A stretch of DNA of 64,000 nucleotides from Kaistia terrae (GCF_026344005.1 NZ_JAPKNH010000003.1:548916-612915), one strand, 5' to 3'; counted from the first letter of the stretch, positions 45,435 through 56,754 are shown. The notes: generated by a model from the letters alone, not told the origin. Translations and numbers: made by a program.

Positions 45435-46742
45435 TCAGTCACCGCGCTCCTTCCGGAGCTTGGCCCAATAGTCCATGCGCTTGCGGATATCGCGCTCAAA
45501 GCCCCGTTCGACCGGCTCGTAGAAACTCTGGCGGCCAAGCGCTTCGGGGAAATAATCCTGGCCCGAGAACGCGTCCGGCTCGTCATGGTCGTAGCGATAG
45601 CCGGCGTTGTAACCCTCGTCCTTCATCAGCTTGGTCGGCGCGTTCAGGATGCGCTTGGGCGGCAGCAGCGATCCACCCTGCTTCGCCACCTGCGTCGCGG
45701 CCTTGAAGGCCATGTAGACAGCATTCGATTTCGGCGCAGTGGCCAGATAGACGGCGGCCTGCGCGAAGGCGAGTTCGCCCTCCGGGCTGCCCAGATAGTC
45801 ATAGGCATCCTTGGCCGCATTGGCGACGACGAGCGCCTGCGGGTCGGCAAGTCCGATGTCTTCGACCGCCATCCGCACCAGCCGACGACCGAGATAAAGC
45901 GGGTCTTCGCCAGCGTCGAACATGCGGGCGAGGTAGTACAGCGCCGCATCGGGATCCGAGCCCCGCACCGATTTATGCAGGGCGGAGATCAGGTTGTAGT
46001 GGCCGTCCTGGCCCTTGTCATAGATCGGCGCCCGGCGCTGGACGATCTCCTGCAGCCCTTTGGCGTCAAAGATCTCGCCCGGTTTCACGGCGCGCCAGAC
46101 CTCTTCCGACAGTGTCAGCGAGGCGCGACCGTCGCCATCCGCCATGCGGATCAGCACTTCGCGCGCTTCCTCGTCGAGGGGCAACGGCTTGCCTTCGACA
46201 TCCTCGGCGCGCGCCAGCAGCTTGGCGATCGACTCCGGCCCGTGCGAGTGGAACACCAGCACGCGCGCCCTCGAAAGCAGAGCGGCGTTGAGTTCAAAGG
46301 ACGGGTTTTCCGTCGTCGCCCCGACCAGCGTGACGGTGCCATCCTCCATCACGGGCAGAAAGCTGTCCTGCTGCGCGCGGTTGAAGCGATGGATTTCATC
46401 GACGAAGAGCAGCGTGCCCTTGCCGATCTGGCGCCGGGCGCGAGCCTGCTCGAACACCTTCTTCAGATCGGCGACGCCGGAGAAGACAGCAGAAACCTGC
46501 TCGAAATGTAGTTCCGTCTCGTTGGCGAGAAGACGCGCCACCGTCGTCTTGCCGGTGCCGGGCGGGCCCCAGAAGATCATCGAGCCGAGCGAACCCGAAT
46601 TCAGCATCCGCGACAGCGCGCCATCGACGCCGACGAGGTGATCCTGACCGACGACATCGGCCAGCCGTTCGGGGCGAAGCCGATCGGCCAGGGGCCGCGG
46701 CGCGGCCCTCTCCATTCCGGCTGCCTCGAACAGATTGCTCAT
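45435..46742 (-). CDS. rarA: Replication-associated recombination protein RarA/MgsA
   Basis: A 435-residue AAA+ protein of the RarA/WRNIP1 family, which acts at stalled replication forks. Walker A is GPPGTGKTT, Walker B VDEIHRFN, and GATTENPSFELN is the sensor I region; a C-terminal tetramerisation region follows. It lies 38 bases downstream of the Do-type protease on the same strand. Confidence 0.95.
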   Translation of the reverse strand: MSNLFEAAGMERAAPRPLADRLRPERLADVVGQDHLVGVDGALSRMLNSGSLGSMIFWGPPGTGKTTVARLLANETELHFEQVSAVFSGVADLKKVFEQARARRQIGKGTLLFVDEIHRFNRAQQDSFLPVMEDGTVTLVGATTENPSFELNAALLSRARVLVFHSHGPESIAKLLARAEDVEGKPLPLDEEAREVLIRMADGDGRASLTLSEEVWRAVKPGEIFDAKGLQEIVQRRAPIYDKGQDGHYNLISALHKSVRGSDPDAALYYLARMFDAGEDPLYLGRRLVRMAVEDIGLADPQALVVANAAKDAYDYLGSPEGELAFAQAAVYLATAPKSNAVYMAFKAATQVAKQGGSLLPPKRILNAPTKLMKDEGYNAGYRYDHDEPDAFSGQDYFPEALGRQSFYEPVERGFERDIRKRMDYWAKLRKERGD

Positions 46743-46780
46743 TTCAGATGCCCAACTGGCTCAACGGCCGATTTGCTGGC

Positions 46781-48187
46781 TCAACGACCAACTTGCGAAC
46801 GGATCAGACGACCGCCGCGCTCGATGATGAGCCTATAGCGCGAAGCCCTCTGCGCCGCGATATCGGCAAGCTGCTGCGTCGAGGCAATCTTTACACCGTT
46901 CGCCTCGACCAGGATGTCACCGGCACGGAACCCAACCCCGGCCGCAGCCGATCCCTTTTCGATCGACTGGACCAGCACGCCCTTGTCGCGCTTGCCGGCA
47001 TAGCCGAGTTCCTCGACCACGGCTGGAGAAAGATTGACGACCGTCGCGCCCGCGAAGGGAGACGCGCCGTCGATGGTACGCAGATCGCGCGGGATCGTCT
47101 CCGGTGCGGCCACCAAGGCCAGTTCCGTGGCCGCTGTCTTGCCGCCGCGAATATAGTCGAGCTTCACGGAGCCATCGACGCCCTTGGTGGCGAGACGGTA
47201 GTTCAAGCCGTTGGGATCATCGACCTCGACGCCATCGACGCTGACCACGAGATCACCAGACTTCAATCCGGCCTTCTCGGCGGGACCGGCTGGCGCGACG
47301 TCGGTGACAAGCGCGCCCCGAGGCCGGCCAATGCCAAGCCCCTCGGCAATTTCCGGGGTCACCTGCTGCAGACCGGCTCCGAGCCATGGCAGCATCAGCT
47401 TGCCGTCCTTCAGTGCCGACTGAACAACGACGCGTACCATGTTGGAAGGAATCGCGAATCCGATGCCGATCGAGCCGCCGCTGCGCGAATAGATCGCTGT
47501 ATTGATGCCGACCAACCCGCCGTCCATATCGACGAGCGCGCCGCCGGAATTGCCGGGATTGATGGCCGCGTCGGTCTGGACGAAGAACTGATAGTCCGAC
47601 GCGCCGATCTGGGTGCGCGCCAGCGCCGATACGATGCCGCTGGTAACCGTCTGTCCGACGCCGAAGGGGTCGCCGATGGCCAGCACCAGATCGCCCACCT
47701 CAAGCGCGTCGGAATTGGCGTAGGGGACGACCGGATACTGGCCGTCGCCTCCCTTGAGCCGCAGCACCGCCAGGTCCATGCGCTCGTCCTTCAGCACCAC
47801 CTCGGCCTCAAGTTCGCGCTTGTCCGACAGCGCGACCTTGACCTCATCGGCGTTGGCGATGACGTGGTAATTGGTGACGACGATGCCCGACGGATCGACG
47901 ATGACGCCGGAGCCCAGCGACTGCTGAACCCGTTTGCGCGGCGCGTTGTTCGTCTCGCCCCCGAAGAAGCGGCGGAAGAATGGATCGTCCATGAAGGGCG
48001 ACGTGCGCTGCTCGACGACGCGCGAGGCATAGACGTTGACGACGGCGGGCGAGACGCGCTTGACGATCGGAGAGAAGGAATAGCGCAGGGCCGCTTCCGA
48101 CTGGGGTACCGTGCGTTCCGCAGCCAAGACGGGACCGCCTAGCAGCGCCCCAGCCAATCCAACAGCTACCGCAATTCCAAACCGCAT
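46781..48187 (-). CDS. degP: Do/DegQ-type periplasmic serine protease
   Basis: A 468-residue HtrA protease. A signal peptide (1-22) precedes a trypsin-like domain with triad His108, Asp138 and Ser214 (GNSGGA), then two PDZ domains (about 260-365 and 375-460). It degrades or refolds misfolded envelope proteins. DegP and DegQ cannot be separated by eye. It lies upstream of rarA; ATG 48187 directly opens the signal peptide. Confidence 0.93.
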   Translation of the reverse strand: MRFGIAVAVGLAGALLGGPVLAAERTVPQSEAALRYSFSPIVKRVSPAVVNVYASRVVEQRTSPFMDDPFFRRFFGGETNNAPRKRVQQSLGSGVIVDPSGIVVTNYHVIANADEVKVALSDKRELEAEVVLKDERMDLAVLRLKGGDGQYPVVPYANSDALEVGDLVLAIGDPFGVGQTVTSGIVSALARTQIGASDYQFFVQTDAAINPGNSGGALVDMDGGLVGINTAIYSRSGGSIGIGFAIPSNMVRVVVQSALKDGKLMLPWLGAGLQQVTPEIAEGLGIGRPRGALVTDVAPAGPAEKAGLKSGDLVVSVDGVEVDDPNGLNYRLATKGVDGSVKLDYIRGGKTAATELALVAAPETIPRDLRTIDGASPFAGATVVNLSPAVVEELGYAGKRDKGVLVQSIEKGSAAAGVGFRAGDILVEANGVKIASTQQLADIAAQRASRYRLIIERGGRLIRSQVGR

Positions 48188-48412
48188 GGAGTGAGCCTTT
48201 CGAACGGGATTCCTTCACAAAGAATGCTACACGAAATGCGGCACCGCGGTGGCCATCGCCATGTCGGCGGGCGCGCGCAGCATTGGATGAATCCACAAGT
48301 GGATCTTCTTTCGGCCTGTTCAACCGCCACAGCCTCGCCCAGACTTGGTGCCAATGTCTCGTCGGACCCACGTTCCGGCCAGATCATCGGCTCTTGGCGG
48401 AGGGGCCGATAT

Positions 48413-48425
48413 CTGGATAATCCAG
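48413..48425. promoter_or_regulatory. Small inverted repeat before the 321-residue gene
   Basis: CTGGAT-A-ATCCAG is a perfect 6-bp inverted repeat with a one-base centre, 19 bases before ATG 48444. It could be an operator or chance. Confidence 0.25.
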
Positions 48426-48443
48426 TAGGACGAAGGGATCAGA

Positions 48444-49409
48444 ATGCTCTGGATCGCACTGTTCATCATAGGCCTTCTGGGTCTGCTGGCCGGCCTCGTG
48501 CCGCTGGTCCTGCATGGAATCAGCCGGACGAATTTCGCCGCCATCGCTGTCGGGACAGTGCTGCTCGTCGCCGGTGCCGCCGGCGTCGTGATGAAACCCT
48601 CGCTTTCCCTGGGTCTCGCGGAGATCGCGCTGCTGGAGCCGGCCCACGATGAGCCACTGCCGGAACCGAGTCCGGCTGCGCAGCCAGTTGCCCAGGCGCC
48701 CGCGACCGAGCCGACACCACCTACCGTGCGTGTCGTTGAGCCCGTCGAAGCGCCTACATTGTCCAACAAGGACGAATCGCAGCTCGATCCTTCCCTGCCC
48801 GATCCGGTTCCCGTCACGACCTCAGTTATTCCCGGCACCGAACCAGACCCTGCCAACAATGGCGGCGTACCGCCCGTCCCTGCGCCCAGCCCCACGGCCG
48901 CCTCTCCGGCCGAAGAAGCGGCGGCTGCACTAGGTCTCCTCCTGCCAGAGCAGCCCAAGGACCAGGCTGCCTTCACCAAGGCCGTCGGCACGGCAAGGAC
49001 AGAATTCGACACGGCCGAGGACATCGAGCGCGAATCAATCCAGCCGCAGCGCGCCGCCGCGATCTGCAAGGCACTGCCGAAACCTGTCGTCAAAGGCTGG
49101 GTTGGCAAGCTTCAGGCGATGGAGGCAGATTCGGGCAAGCGCCTGACAGTGACGGTTGCCCTCCCGGACGGGACGCTTGTGAAGACCTGGAACAATGCCA
49201 TGTCCGACATGGACGACCAGACGCTGGTTGCCGCCGACTCCCCGGTTGCCGCGAGTTTCGGCAAGCTGAAGGTCGGCGATGCCATCCGCTTCTCCGGCAC
49301 CTTTTTCGCGGATGAGCCCGACTGCTATCGCTCCAGCCGGCTTTCGCTGATGCAGTCGATGATGGAGCCGAGCTTCCTGTTCCGCTTCACGGCGGTCGAG
49401 AAGCTGTAG
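48444..49409 (+). CDS. Membrane-anchored hypothetical protein with Pro-rich linker
   Basis: A 321-residue protein: two N-terminal hydrophobic segments (about 2-24 and 33-53), a long Pro/Ala/Glu linker (about 65-160), and a C-terminal compact domain of about 130 residues with two cysteines. GAAGGG lies before the ATG. I do not recognise the domain. The C-terminal part, with KVGDAIRFSGTFFADEPDC, suggests a small beta domain in the periplasm. Two membrane segments could instead place it in the cytoplasm. No function assigned. Confidence 0.75.
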   Translation: MLWIALFIIGLLGLLAGLVPLVLHGISRTNFAAIAVGTVLLVAGAAGVVMKPSLSLGLAEIALLEPAHDEPLPEPSPAAQPVAQAPATEPTPPTVRVVEPVEAPTLSNKDESQLDPSLPDPVPVTTSVIPGTEPDPANNGGVPPVPAPSPTAASPAEEAAAALGLLLPEQPKDQAAFTKAVGTARTEFDTAEDIERESIQPQRAAAICKALPKPVVKGWVGKLQAMEADSGKRLTVTVALPDGTLVKTWNNAMSDMDDQTLVAADSPVAASFGKLKVGDAIRFSGTFFADEPDCYRSSRLSLMQSMMEPSFLFRFTAVEKL

Positions 49410-49813
49410 GGCCTGACTCCGAAGGGGGCTGGATAGACCTCCGGCTCCACCCTCCGCAAAACACTGGCGCGAGGGGCTGTCGCAAAGCCTCGCGCCCTGC
49501 ACTCGCCAACATCCCGAACACCGCGAGCGGAACTCGGGAGATCACAGCTCAATCGGAGCTCGTGTGGCGCACAATTCCACTGTGTGGGCCCTCTTTCGCA
49601 GGATGACGCCAGCGTGCCCTAGCCGGCGGGCACAGCAACGGCGACGGGTCAGGAACACTGACAGCACGTTCGCCTCGCTCGCCGGCGCCAGCGTCCCGGA
49701 TGCGGACACCCCCTGCCCTCATCCAAAGCCCCGCCTCATCCAAGAGAACTCAGTCCCAAACGAAAAAGGGCGACCCGAAGGCCGCCCTGATCCTAACTCG
49801 AAACGCGATCCGC
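49410..49813. other. Intergenic space after the hypothetical gene and after rplQ
   Basis: About 400 bases between convergent genes. A perfect 9-bp hairpin, GGCGCGAGG with CCTCGCGCC (49466-49496), sits about 57 bases past the hypothetical gene's stop and may end its transcript. The rplQ terminator is at 49763-49788. Nothing else could be supported. Confidence 0.45.
49763..49788 (-). terminator. Intrinsic terminator of the ribosomal operon
   Basis: On the minus strand, AGGGCGGCC-TTCG-GGTCGCCCT forms a 9-bp stem with one G-U pair and a stable TTCG loop, followed by five T residues. It lies 26 bases past the rplQ stop and should end the rpsJ-rplQ transcript. Confidence 0.9.
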
Positions 49814-50242
49814 TTACGCGGCGACGCCTTCAGCTGCTTCTGCGGCTGCCGTGCGAGCACGGTCCGAAGCGCCCTTGGCGTCAACGTCGCGCTCGACGAA
49901 CTCGATGACCGCGACCGGCGCATTATCGCCGTGACGGAAACCAGCCTTCAGAACGCGAAGGTAACCACCCTGGCGCTCCTGGTAACGCGGGCCGAGCGTC
50001 TCGAACAGCTTCTTGGCTGCTTCGACGTCGCGCAATTCCGCGATGGCCTGGCGGCGGGCGTGCAGGTCGCCGCGCTTGCCGAGCGTAACCAGCTTCTCGA
50101 CGATCGGACGCAGGTCCTTCGCCTTCGGCAGGGTGGTAACGATCTGCTCGTGCGTGATCAGCGCTACAGCCATGTTCGCGAACATCGCCTTACGGTGGCT
50201 CGCGGTACGGCTGAACTTGCGACCGGACTTACCGTGGCGCAT
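49814..50242 (-). CDS. rplQ: 50S ribosomal protein L17
   Basis: A 142-residue L17, last gene of the operon. [20 protein letters not shown] opens it, as in all L17. The last 25 residues are an Ala/Arg-rich tail common in alphaproteobacteria. It lies 49 bases after rpoA. Confidence 0.98.
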   Translation of the reverse strand: MRHGKSGRKFSRTASHRKAMFANMAVALITHEQIVTTLPKAKDLRPIVEKLVTLGKRGDLHARRQAIAELRDVEAAKKLFETLGPRYQERQGGYLRVLKAGFRHGDNAPVAVIEFVERDVDAKGASDRARTAAAEAAEGVAA

Positions 50243-50291
50243 GGCTCTCTCCTCAGTTTATCGACCGGCGGCTCACGCCGTGGGTGATGTC

Positions 50292-51308
50292 TTAGTAATG
50301 ATCTTCGTAACGCTTGGCGAGTTCTTCGATGTTCTCCGGCGGCCAGTTCGTGACCTCCATGCCGAGATGGAGACCCATCTGAGCGAGAACTTCCTTGATC
50401 TCGTTGAGCGACTTGCGGCCGAAATTCGGGGTCCGGAGCATTTCTGCCTCGGTCTTCTGAATCAGGTCGCCAATATAGACGATATTGTCGTTCTTCAGGC
50501 AATTGGCCGAACGAACAGAAAGCTCCAGCTCGTCGACCTTCTTGAGAAGCGACGGGTTGAAGGCCAGTTCCGGGATAGCTTCCGAAACAGTTTCCTTCTG
50601 CGGCTCTTCGAAATTGACGAAGATCGACAGCTGGTCCTGAACGATGCGCGCGGCGTAAGCCACGGCGTCATCCGGACGAAGCGAGCCATCGGTTTCGACC
50701 GTCAGCGTCAGCTTATCATAATCGAGAACCTGACCCTCGCGGGTGTTCTCGACACGATACGACACCTTCTTGACCGGCGAGTAGATGCTGTCAACCGGGA
50801 TAAGCCCGATCGGAGCGTCTTCCGCACGGTTGCGGTCGGCAGCGACGTAGCCCTTGCCGGTATTGACGGTGAACTCCATGCGGATCTCAGCGCCGTCGTC
50901 CAGCGTGCAGAGAACCAGCTCGGGGTTCAGGACTTCGATGTCGCCGACAGTCTGAATGTCGCCAGCCGTGACGACGCCCGGACCTGTCTTGCGAACCACC
51001 ATGCGCTTCGGACCTTCGCCCTGCATGCGGATGGAGATTTCCTTGATGTTCAGGATGATGTCGGTGACATCTTCCCGGACGCCGGCAATGGACGAGAATT
51101 CATGCAGCACGCCATCGATCTGGACGGCGGTAACCGCAGCGCCCTGAAGCGAAGACAGCAGCACGCGACGCAGCGCATTGCCGAGCGTCAGACCAAAACC
51201 GCGCTCAAGAGGTTCCGCTACAACGGTAGCGAGACGCTTGGGATCGGAACCCGGCGTCACCTCGAGCTTGTTCGGCTTGATCAGCTCTTGCCAATTCTTA
51301 TGGATCAC
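50292..51308 (-). CDS. rpoA: DNA-directed RNA polymerase subunit alpha
   Basis: A 338-residue alpha subunit. The N-terminal assembly domain (about 1-235) begins [14 protein letters not shown], and the C-terminal domain (about 260-338) has [17 protein letters not shown] and [10 protein letters not shown], which contacts UP elements and activators. The start is GTG 51308-51306 with AAGGA about eight bases upstream. It is part of the alpha operon between rpsK and rplQ. Confidence 0.98.
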   Translation of the reverse strand: MIHKNWQELIKPNKLEVTPGSDPKRLATVVAEPLERGFGLTLGNALRRVLLSSLQGAAVTAVQIDGVLHEFSSIAGVREDVTDIILNIKEISIRMQGEGPKRMVVRKTGPGVVTAGDIQTVGDIEVLNPELVLCTLDDGAEIRMEFTVNTGKGYVAADRNRAEDAPIGLIPVDSIYSPVKKVSYRVENTREGQVLDYDKLTLTVETDGSLRPDDAVAYAARIVQDQLSIFVNFEEPQKETVSEAIPELAFNPSLLKKVDELELSVRSANCLKNDNIVYIGDLIQKTEAEMLRTPNFGRKSLNEIKEVLAQMGLHLGMEVTNWPPENIEELAKRYEDHY

Positions 51309-51434
51309 GACCGTATCCTTTCGATCTCGAACGCCGCCCGACGGTTCGGGTGGCGTGGCGCTCCGGCTAAGGGCGGAGCGCCGAATGCCGATACGCAGTG
51401 AAGACGGCGCCCACGGAGGACGCCGTCCGAGGCT

Positions 51435-51824
51435 TTAGACGCGGCGACGCTTGCGCGGCCGGCAGCCATTGTGCGCGATCGGCGTCACATCACGGATCGA
51501 GGTGATGGTGAAGCCAGCAGCCTGGAGAGCCCGGAGAGCCGACTCACGACCCGAACCCGGACCGGTGACTTCGACTTCGAGGGTCTTCATGCCGTGTTCG
51601 GCAGCCTTGCGGCTCGCATCTTCCGCAGCCATCTGGGCAGCGTAAGGGGTCGACTTACGCGAACCCTTGAAGCCCATCATGCCAGCCGACGACCAGGAAA
51701 TCGCATTGCCCTGTGCATCGGTGATGGTGATCATCGTGTTGTTGAACGTCGAGCTCACATGCGCAACGCCCGAGGAGATGTTCTTCCGCTCGCGACGACG
51801 TACGCGCGTTGTGTCCTTGGCCAT
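51435..51824 (-). CDS. rpsK: 30S ribosomal protein S11
   Basis: A 129-residue S11. Its body has the invariant [22 protein letters not shown] and ends in [11 protein letters not shown]. It lies between rpsM and rpoA with 78- and 126-base gaps. Confidence 0.98.
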   Translation of the reverse strand: MAKDTTRVRRRERKNISSGVAHVSSTFNNTMITITDAQGNAISWSSAGMMGFKGSRKSTPYAAQMAAEDASRKAAEHGMKTLEVEVTGPGSGRESALRALQAAGFTITSIRDVTPIAHNGCRPRKRRRV

Positions 51825-51902
51825 TCTATATCCTTACGTTCGATCTCGACACCGCCGTAAAACCGGCAGCTCCACCGGGGGCCTAGCGCCCCGAATTCTG
51901 AA

Positions 51903-52271
51903 TTACTTCTTCTTACCGGCGATCGGCTTAGCCGGACCCTTGCGGGTGCGCGCATTGGTATGCGTGCGCTGGCCGCGAACCGGAAGACCGCGACGATGGC
52001 GCAGGCCGCGGTAGCAGCCCAGGTCCATGAGGCGCTTGATGTTCATCGCGACTTCGCGACGCAGATCACCTTCCACGACGTAGTCGCGGTCGATTGCTTC
52101 GCGGATCGACAGAACTTCTGCGTCCGTGAGTTCATTGACGCGACGCTCGGGAGCGATGTTCGTCGTCGTGATGATGTCGAGCGCGTTCTTCGCGCCGATC
52201 CCGTGAATGTACTGCAGCGCGATGACAACGCGCTTGTTCGTCGGGATATTTACGCCTGCGATACGGGCCAA
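51903..52271 (-). CDS. rpsM: 30S ribosomal protein S13
   Basis: A 122-residue S13 beginning [14 protein letters not shown] and ending with a Lys-rich tail. The start is TTG 52271-52269: GGAGAC lies five bases upstream and the length then equals the usual 122. An in-frame ATG four codons earlier has GGAG directly adjacent, too close for initiation. The frame further upstream is not S13-like. Confidence 0.95.
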   Translation of the reverse strand: MARIAGVNIPTNKRVVIALQYIHGIGAKNALDIITTTNIAPERRVNELTDAEVLSIREAIDRDYVVEGDLRREVAMNIKRLMDLGCYRGLRHRRGLPVRGQRTHTNARTRKGPAKPIAGKKK

Positions 52272-52432
52272 TGCCGTCTCCATCTCCAGCCAACGGAAAA
52301 TTCCGTCGGCGCCTAAAAAATCCCGCGTCCGGTGGAGGCCGGCTCTTGCGGGCATTCTCTTGCGCAAACAAGCAATGTCGTCCCCTGAAATGTCAGGGAA
52401 CGCCAAAACCCGTTAGCAGCAGGTCGCGAGCC

Positions 52433-53038
52433 TTATCGACTCTCGACCTGTTCGTCAAGCCTATCCAGCGTGGCTGCGATATCCGAGGAGACCTCGTCGA
52501 TCGAGCGCATGCCGTCTATCTCGATCAAACGACCGCCTGCCTTGTAATAAGGCGATATGACAGCCGTATCCCGGTTGTAGGCGGCGAGCCGGGTCTTGAA
52601 GACCTCCGGATCGTCATCCTTACGGACCGGTTCACCGCGAGCGAGCGTTTCGTCAGCGCGCTTGGTGATTCGATCCGTCAGCTTCGACTGGTCGACCTTG
52701 AGTTCAACGACTGCATCGAGCTTGACGCCCTTGCTGGCCAGCATCTTCTCAAGAGCGTCCGCCTGGGCAATCGTGCGGGGAAAGCCGTCCAGGATGAAGC
52801 CCTTGCGAGCATCCGCCTCTTCGATCCGCTCCGCCACGATCCCGACGACGACTTCGTCGGGAACGAGGTTACCCGCGTCCATGATCGCCTTGGCCTGGAG
52901 GCCGATCGGCGTTCCTGCCGCGACGGCGGCCCGCAGCATGTCCCCAGTGGACAGCTGCGGAATACCATAGCGCTTCACGAGACGAGCCGACTGAGTGCCT
53001 TTACCCGCTCCTGGTGGTCCGAGCAGGATCAGCCTCAT
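52433..53038 (-). CDS. adk: Adenylate kinase
   Basis: A 201-residue adenylate kinase interconverting AMP, ATP and ADP. The P-loop GPPGAGKGT (8-16), STGDMLR (AMP-binding) and LDGFPRT are clear. Its length shows the short lid form without a zinc-type insertion. Its start overlaps the secY end by four bases, so it is translated with secY. Confidence 0.98.
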   Translation of the reverse strand: MRLILLGPPGAGKGTQSARLVKRYGIPQLSTGDMLRAAVAAGTPIGLQAKAIMDAGNLVPDEVVVGIVAERIEEADARKGFILDGFPRTIAQADALEKMLASKGVKLDAVVELKVDQSKLTDRITKRADETLARGEPVRKDDDPEVFKTRLAAYNRDTAVISPYYKAGGRLIEIDGMRSIDEVSSDIAATLDRLDEQVESR

Positions 53039-54369
53039 CGTTTCTTCCCCCGGAGCTTGGACTTCTTGACCAAGCCCTCATACTGGTGAGCCAGCAGATG
53101 GCCCTGGACCTGCGACACCGTATCCATCGTCACATTGACGACGATGAGCAGCGATGTACCGCCAAAGTAGAACGGAACGTGCGTCGCGGAGATCAGGAAC
53201 TCAGGCAGAAGACAGACGATCACCAGATACACCGCACCCAGAAGGGTGATGCGCGTCAGAACGTAATCGATGTATTCCGCCGTCCTCTGACCCGGACGAA
53301 TGCCCGGAACGAAGCCACCATGCTTCTTCAGATTGTCGGCCGTGTCCGTCGGATTGAACACGATCGCCGTATAGAAGAAGGCGAAGAACATGATCATCGC
53401 CGCATACAGCAGCATGTACATCAACGTGCCGTGGCCAAGCAGAGCCACCGTCGATGTCAACCAGCCAGGCGCACCGCTCGAGGCGGAGAAGTTGGCGATG
53501 GTTGCCGGCAGCAGCAGCAGCGACGAGGCGAAGATCGGCGGGATAACGCCGGCCGTGTTCAGCTTCAGCGGCAGGTGCGACGACTCACCCTGGAACATCC
53601 GATTGCCAACCTGGCGCTTCGGATACTGGATGATGAGGCGGCGCTGGGCACGCTCCATGTACACGATGAAGGCAATCGCGACGACGGCGACGACGGCAAC
53701 GAGCAGGATCACCCAGGTGGCGAGTGCGCCCTGACGGCCAAGTTCCAGCATACCGATGAGGGCATGCGGCAGGTTGGCGACAATGCCGGCGAAGATGATC
53801 AGCGAGATGCCGTTGCCGATACCGCGCGAGGTGATCTGCTCGCCGATCCACATCAGGAACATCGTGCCGCCGGTCAGGGTGATGACCGTGGCGATCCGGA
53901 AGAACATGCCGGGATCGACGACGATGTTGGATCCGCTTTCGAGACCAACCGCGATGCCGTAGGCCTGCACGATCGCCAGGAACACCGTGCCGTAGCGCGT
54001 GTACTGGTTGATGACCTTGCGGCCCGCCTCCCCTTCCTTCTTCAAGGCTTCGAGGGACGGCACGATCGACGTCATCAGCTGGATGATGATCGAGGCAGAG
54101 ATATACGGCATGATGCCGAGCGCAAAGATCGCCATGCGTCCGACGGCACCGCCGGAGAACATGTTGAACAGGCCCAGGATTCCGGACTGCTGATTGTTGA
54201 AGGCGCTAGCCAGCGCTTCCGGGTTGATGCCGGGAAGCGGAATATAAGTGCCGAGCCGATAGACGAGCAGCGCACCCAGTGTAAACCAGATGCGCTTCTT
54301 CAGAGCCTCGGCTTTGGCGAAGGCGCCAAAATTGAGATTGGCCGCCAGTTGTTCAGCCGCTGATGCCAT
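53035..54369 (-). CDS. secY: Protein translocase subunit SecY
   Basis: A 444-residue SecY with ten membrane helices forming the translocation channel. [10 protein letters not shown] in the first loop, [15 protein letters not shown] and the late [10 protein letters not shown] are diagnostic. ATG 54369 has GGAG six bases upstream; the frame continues to 54405 without family sequence. Confidence 0.98.
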   Translation of the reverse strand: MASAAEQLAANLNFGAFAKAEALKKRIWFTLGALLVYRLGTYIPLPGINPEALASAFNNQQSGILGLFNMFSGGAVGRMAIFALGIMPYISASIIIQLMTSIVPSLEALKKEGEAGRKVINQYTRYGTVFLAIVQAYGIAVGLESGSNIVVDPGMFFRIATVITLTGGTMFLMWIGEQITSRGIGNGISLIIFAGIVANLPHALIGMLELGRQGALATWVILLVAVVAVVAIAFIVYMERAQRRLIIQYPKRQVGNRMFQGESSHLPLKLNTAGVIPPIFASSLLLLPATIANFSASSGAPGWLTSTVALLGHGTLMYMLLYAAMIMFFAFFYTAIVFNPTDTADNLKKHGGFVPGIRPGQRTAEYIDYVLTRITLLGAVYLVIVCLLPEFLISATHVPFYFGGTSLLIVVNVTMDTVSQVQGHLLAHQYEGLVKKSKLRGKKR

Positions 54370-54478
54370 TCGCCGCTCCGTTCGGGCCCGGAAACCGGGC
54401 CCCAATGCCCCTACCGGGCATCAAGTGGTCTCTAGGAGGCGCCACAACAAGGCGGCGCCCCTCCCCGAACGACGCAGT

Positions 54479-54964
54479 TTATTCTGCGTCTGTCTTTTCT
54501 GCCTTGACGGCGAGGAGCTTGACGGAACCGCCAGCCTTCTCGACCGCTTCGATAGCGGGCTTGGAAGCACCAGCAATCTCGAATGCGACCGCGACCTTCA
54601 GTTCGCCAACGCCCAGAAGACGAACGCCGTCCTGGATGCGACGCACAACGCCGGCTTCCTTGAGCGCTTCAACCGTGATCGGCTTCTTCGCATCGAGCTT
54701 GCCTGCATCGATCGCCGTCTGGACACGACCGAGGGAGACCTCGTTGTAGTCCTTGGCGAAGATGTTGGTGAAACCGCGCTTCGGCAGACGCCGATGCAAC
54801 GGCATCTGGCCGCCTTCAAAGCCCTTGATCGCCACACCCGTGCGCGACTTCTGGCCCTTGACGCCGCGACCACCGGTCTTGCCCTTGCCCGAACCGATAC
54901 CGCGTCCTACGCGCATACGGTCCTTGCTGGAGCCCGGGTTGTCGTTGATCTCGTTGAGCTTCAT
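54479..54964 (-). CDS. rplO: 50S ribosomal protein L15
   Basis: A 161-residue L15. It opens [11 protein letters not shown] and has the basic [22 protein letters not shown] stretch; the C-terminal half has the usual globular fold. ATG 54964 is chosen over the extended frame start at 55000. Confidence 0.98.
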   Translation of the reverse strand: MKLNEINDNPGSSKDRMRVGRGIGSGKGKTGGRGVKGQKSRTGVAIKGFEGGQMPLHRRLPKRGFTNIFAKDYNEVSLGRVQTAIDAGKLDAKKPITVEALKEAGVVRRIQDGVRLLGVGELKVAVAFEIAGASKPAIEAVEKAGGSVKLLAVKAEKTDAE

Positions 54965-54983
54965 CGAAGTGGTCCTTCTGGGC

Positions 54984-55190
54984 TCAGGCCTCGTCCACAA
55001 CGCGGACGAGGTGAGCCACCTTGGCGATCATACCGCGAACCGCAGGCGTGTCCTGCAGCGTCGAACGGCGACGGATCCTGTTGAGGCCGAGGCCGATCAG
55101 CGTTGCACGCTGCTCAGCCGGGCGGCGGATCGGGCTGCCGGTCTGCTCGACGGTAACCGTCTTGGCGGCGCCTTCAGATTTATTGGCCAT
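54984..55190 (-). CDS. rpmD: 50S ribosomal protein L30
   Basis: A 68-residue L30 with [13 protein letters not shown] and [24 protein letters not shown] slight N-terminal extension is usual in this order. It lies between rpsE and rplO. Confidence 0.97.
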   Translation of the reverse strand: MANKSEGAAKTVTVEQTGSPIRRPAEQRATLIGLGLNRIRRRSTLQDTPAVRGMIAKVAHLVRVVDEA

Positions 55191-55220
55191 TTGGTCAAAT
55201 CCTCGAATTCAATCGGGCGC

Positions 55221-55766
55221 TTACGCCTCGGCGGAAGCTTCGGCTTCGCCGCCGCGACGCGCCTGGAGTGCCGACACCTTGATGCCGCGACGGGCCGCGA
55301 CACTGCGCGGGCTGTCTTCTGCACTCAGCGCCGCGAACGTCGCACGCACCATGTTGTACGGGTTCGACGAACCCATCGACTTGGCAACGACGTCCTGGAC
55401 ACCGAGGGTTTCGAACACGGCACGCATCGGACCACCAGCAATGATGCCGGTACCCGCCGGAGCGGCGCGCAGGAAAACCTTGCCGGCGCCGTGGCGACCG
55501 AACACGTCATGATGAAGCGTACGTCCCTCGCGGAGCGGAACCCGAACGAGGCTACGCTTTGCGGCTTCCGTCGCCTTACGAATTGCTTCAGGCACTTCAC
55601 GCGCCTTGCCGTGGCCGAAACCGACCCGGCCCTTCTGGTCGCCGACGACGACGAGGGCTGCGAAGCCAAAACGCCGTCCGCCCTTCACCACCTTCGCGAC
55701 GCGATTGATGTGAACGAGCTTGTCGACGAATTCGCTGTCGCGCTCTTCCCGCTGCTCTCTGGCCAT
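55221..55766 (-). CDS. rpsE: 30S ribosomal protein S5
   Basis: A 181-residue S5 beginning [23 protein letters not shown], with the double-stranded RNA-binding fold and [18 protein letters not shown] 55766 is used; the frame to 55802 is not conserved. The C-terminal tail is Ala/Glu-rich. Confidence 0.98.
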   Translation of the reverse strand: MAREQREERDSEFVDKLVHINRVAKVVKGGRRFGFAALVVVGDQKGRVGFGHGKAREVPEAIRKATEAAKRSLVRVPLREGRTLHHDVFGRHGAGKVFLRAAPAGTGIIAGGPMRAVFETLGVQDVVAKSMGSSNPYNMVRATFAALSAEDSPRSVAARRGIKVSALQARRGGEAEASAEA

Positions 55767-55813
55767 CGAAAGATCCAATCGTCCTGTGTTTCGTGATGAC
55801 ACGCCTCAGCGCA

Positions 55814-56170
55814 TCAGAAGTCCAGACCGCCCTCGCGAGCGCCGTCAGCCAGCGCCTTGACGCGGCCATGAAAAAGATACGCGCCGCGGTCGAAAACGAC
55901 CTGGGTCACGCCAGCAGCCTTGGCACGCTCGGCTACGAGCTTGCCAACCGCCTCGGCGGCTGCCTTGTCGGCACCCGTCTTCAGCGCGCCGCGCAAATCC
56001 TTCTCGAGCGACGAAGCCGCGGCGAGGGTACGCCCCTCGGCATCGTCGATGATCTGGGCATAGATATGTTCCGACGAGCGGTACACGCTGAGCCGGGGAC
56101 GTCCGTTCGCAACCTTGCGGAGCGCCCGGCGGACGCGCGCAGCGCGACGGTCCTTCAGAATATTTGCCAT
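55814..56170 (-). CDS. rplR: 50S ribosomal protein L18
   Basis: A 118-residue L18, binding 5S r[23 protein letters not shown] and the end [21 protein letters not shown] are characteristic. Confidence 0.98.
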   Translation of the reverse strand: MANILKDRRAARVRRALRKVANGRPRLSVYRSSEHIYAQIIDDAEGRTLAAASSLEKDLRGALKTGADKAAAEAVGKLVAERAKAAGVTQVVFDRGAYLFHGRVKALADGAREGGLDF

Positions 56171-56181
56171 GACGGGCTCCG

Positions 56182-56715
56182 TTACTTCTTCTTGCCTTCC
56201 TTGCGGAAGATCGTTTCGGTTGCGTACTTGACGCCCTTGCCCTTGTAAGGCTCGGGGCTGCGGTATTCGCGAATCTCGGCCGCAACCTGGCCGACGCGCT
56301 GCTTGTCCATACCCGAAACGATGATCTCGACCGGACGCGGCGTCACAATGGTGATGCCTTCCGGGATCGCATAGACCACGTCATGGCTGTAGCCAAGAGC
56401 GAGCTGCAGATTAGAGCCCTGAACGGCAGCGCGGTAACCCACGCCGTTGATCTCGAGCTTCTTGGTGAAGCCCTCGGTCACGCCCTTCATCAGGTTCGAA
56501 ATCATCGTGCGCGACATACCCCAAGCGGCGCGAGCCGGCTTGCTGTCATCACGCGGGGCGACCTGTACGCCCGCTTCCGTCAGTTCTACTTCGACGTGTT
56601 CGCTGAAGTCGAAGGACATTGCGCCCTTCGGACCCTTCACCGAAACCGTCTGGCCGTTGATCGTAGCCGTTACGCCCGAAGGCACAACTACCGGCTTCTT
56701 ACCAATACGAGACAT
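56182..56715 (-). CDS. rplF: 50S ribosomal protein L6
   Basis: A 177-residue L6 with two similar domains: MSRIGKKPV at the start and the C-terminal [14 protein letters not shown] block. It lies 39 bases after rpsH. Confidence 0.98.
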   Translation of the reverse strand: MSRIGKKPVVVPSGVTATINGQTVSVKGPKGAMSFDFSEHVEVELTEAGVQVAPRDDSKPARAAWGMSRTMISNLMKGVTEGFTKKLEINGVGYRAAVQGSNLQLALGYSHDVVYAIPEGITIVTPRPVEIIVSGMDKQRVGQVAAEIREYRSPEPYKGKGVKYATETIFRKEGKKK

Positions 56716-56754
56716 CAGACAAATCCGTCCGGTTCGTGTTTCGCCAACACCAGA

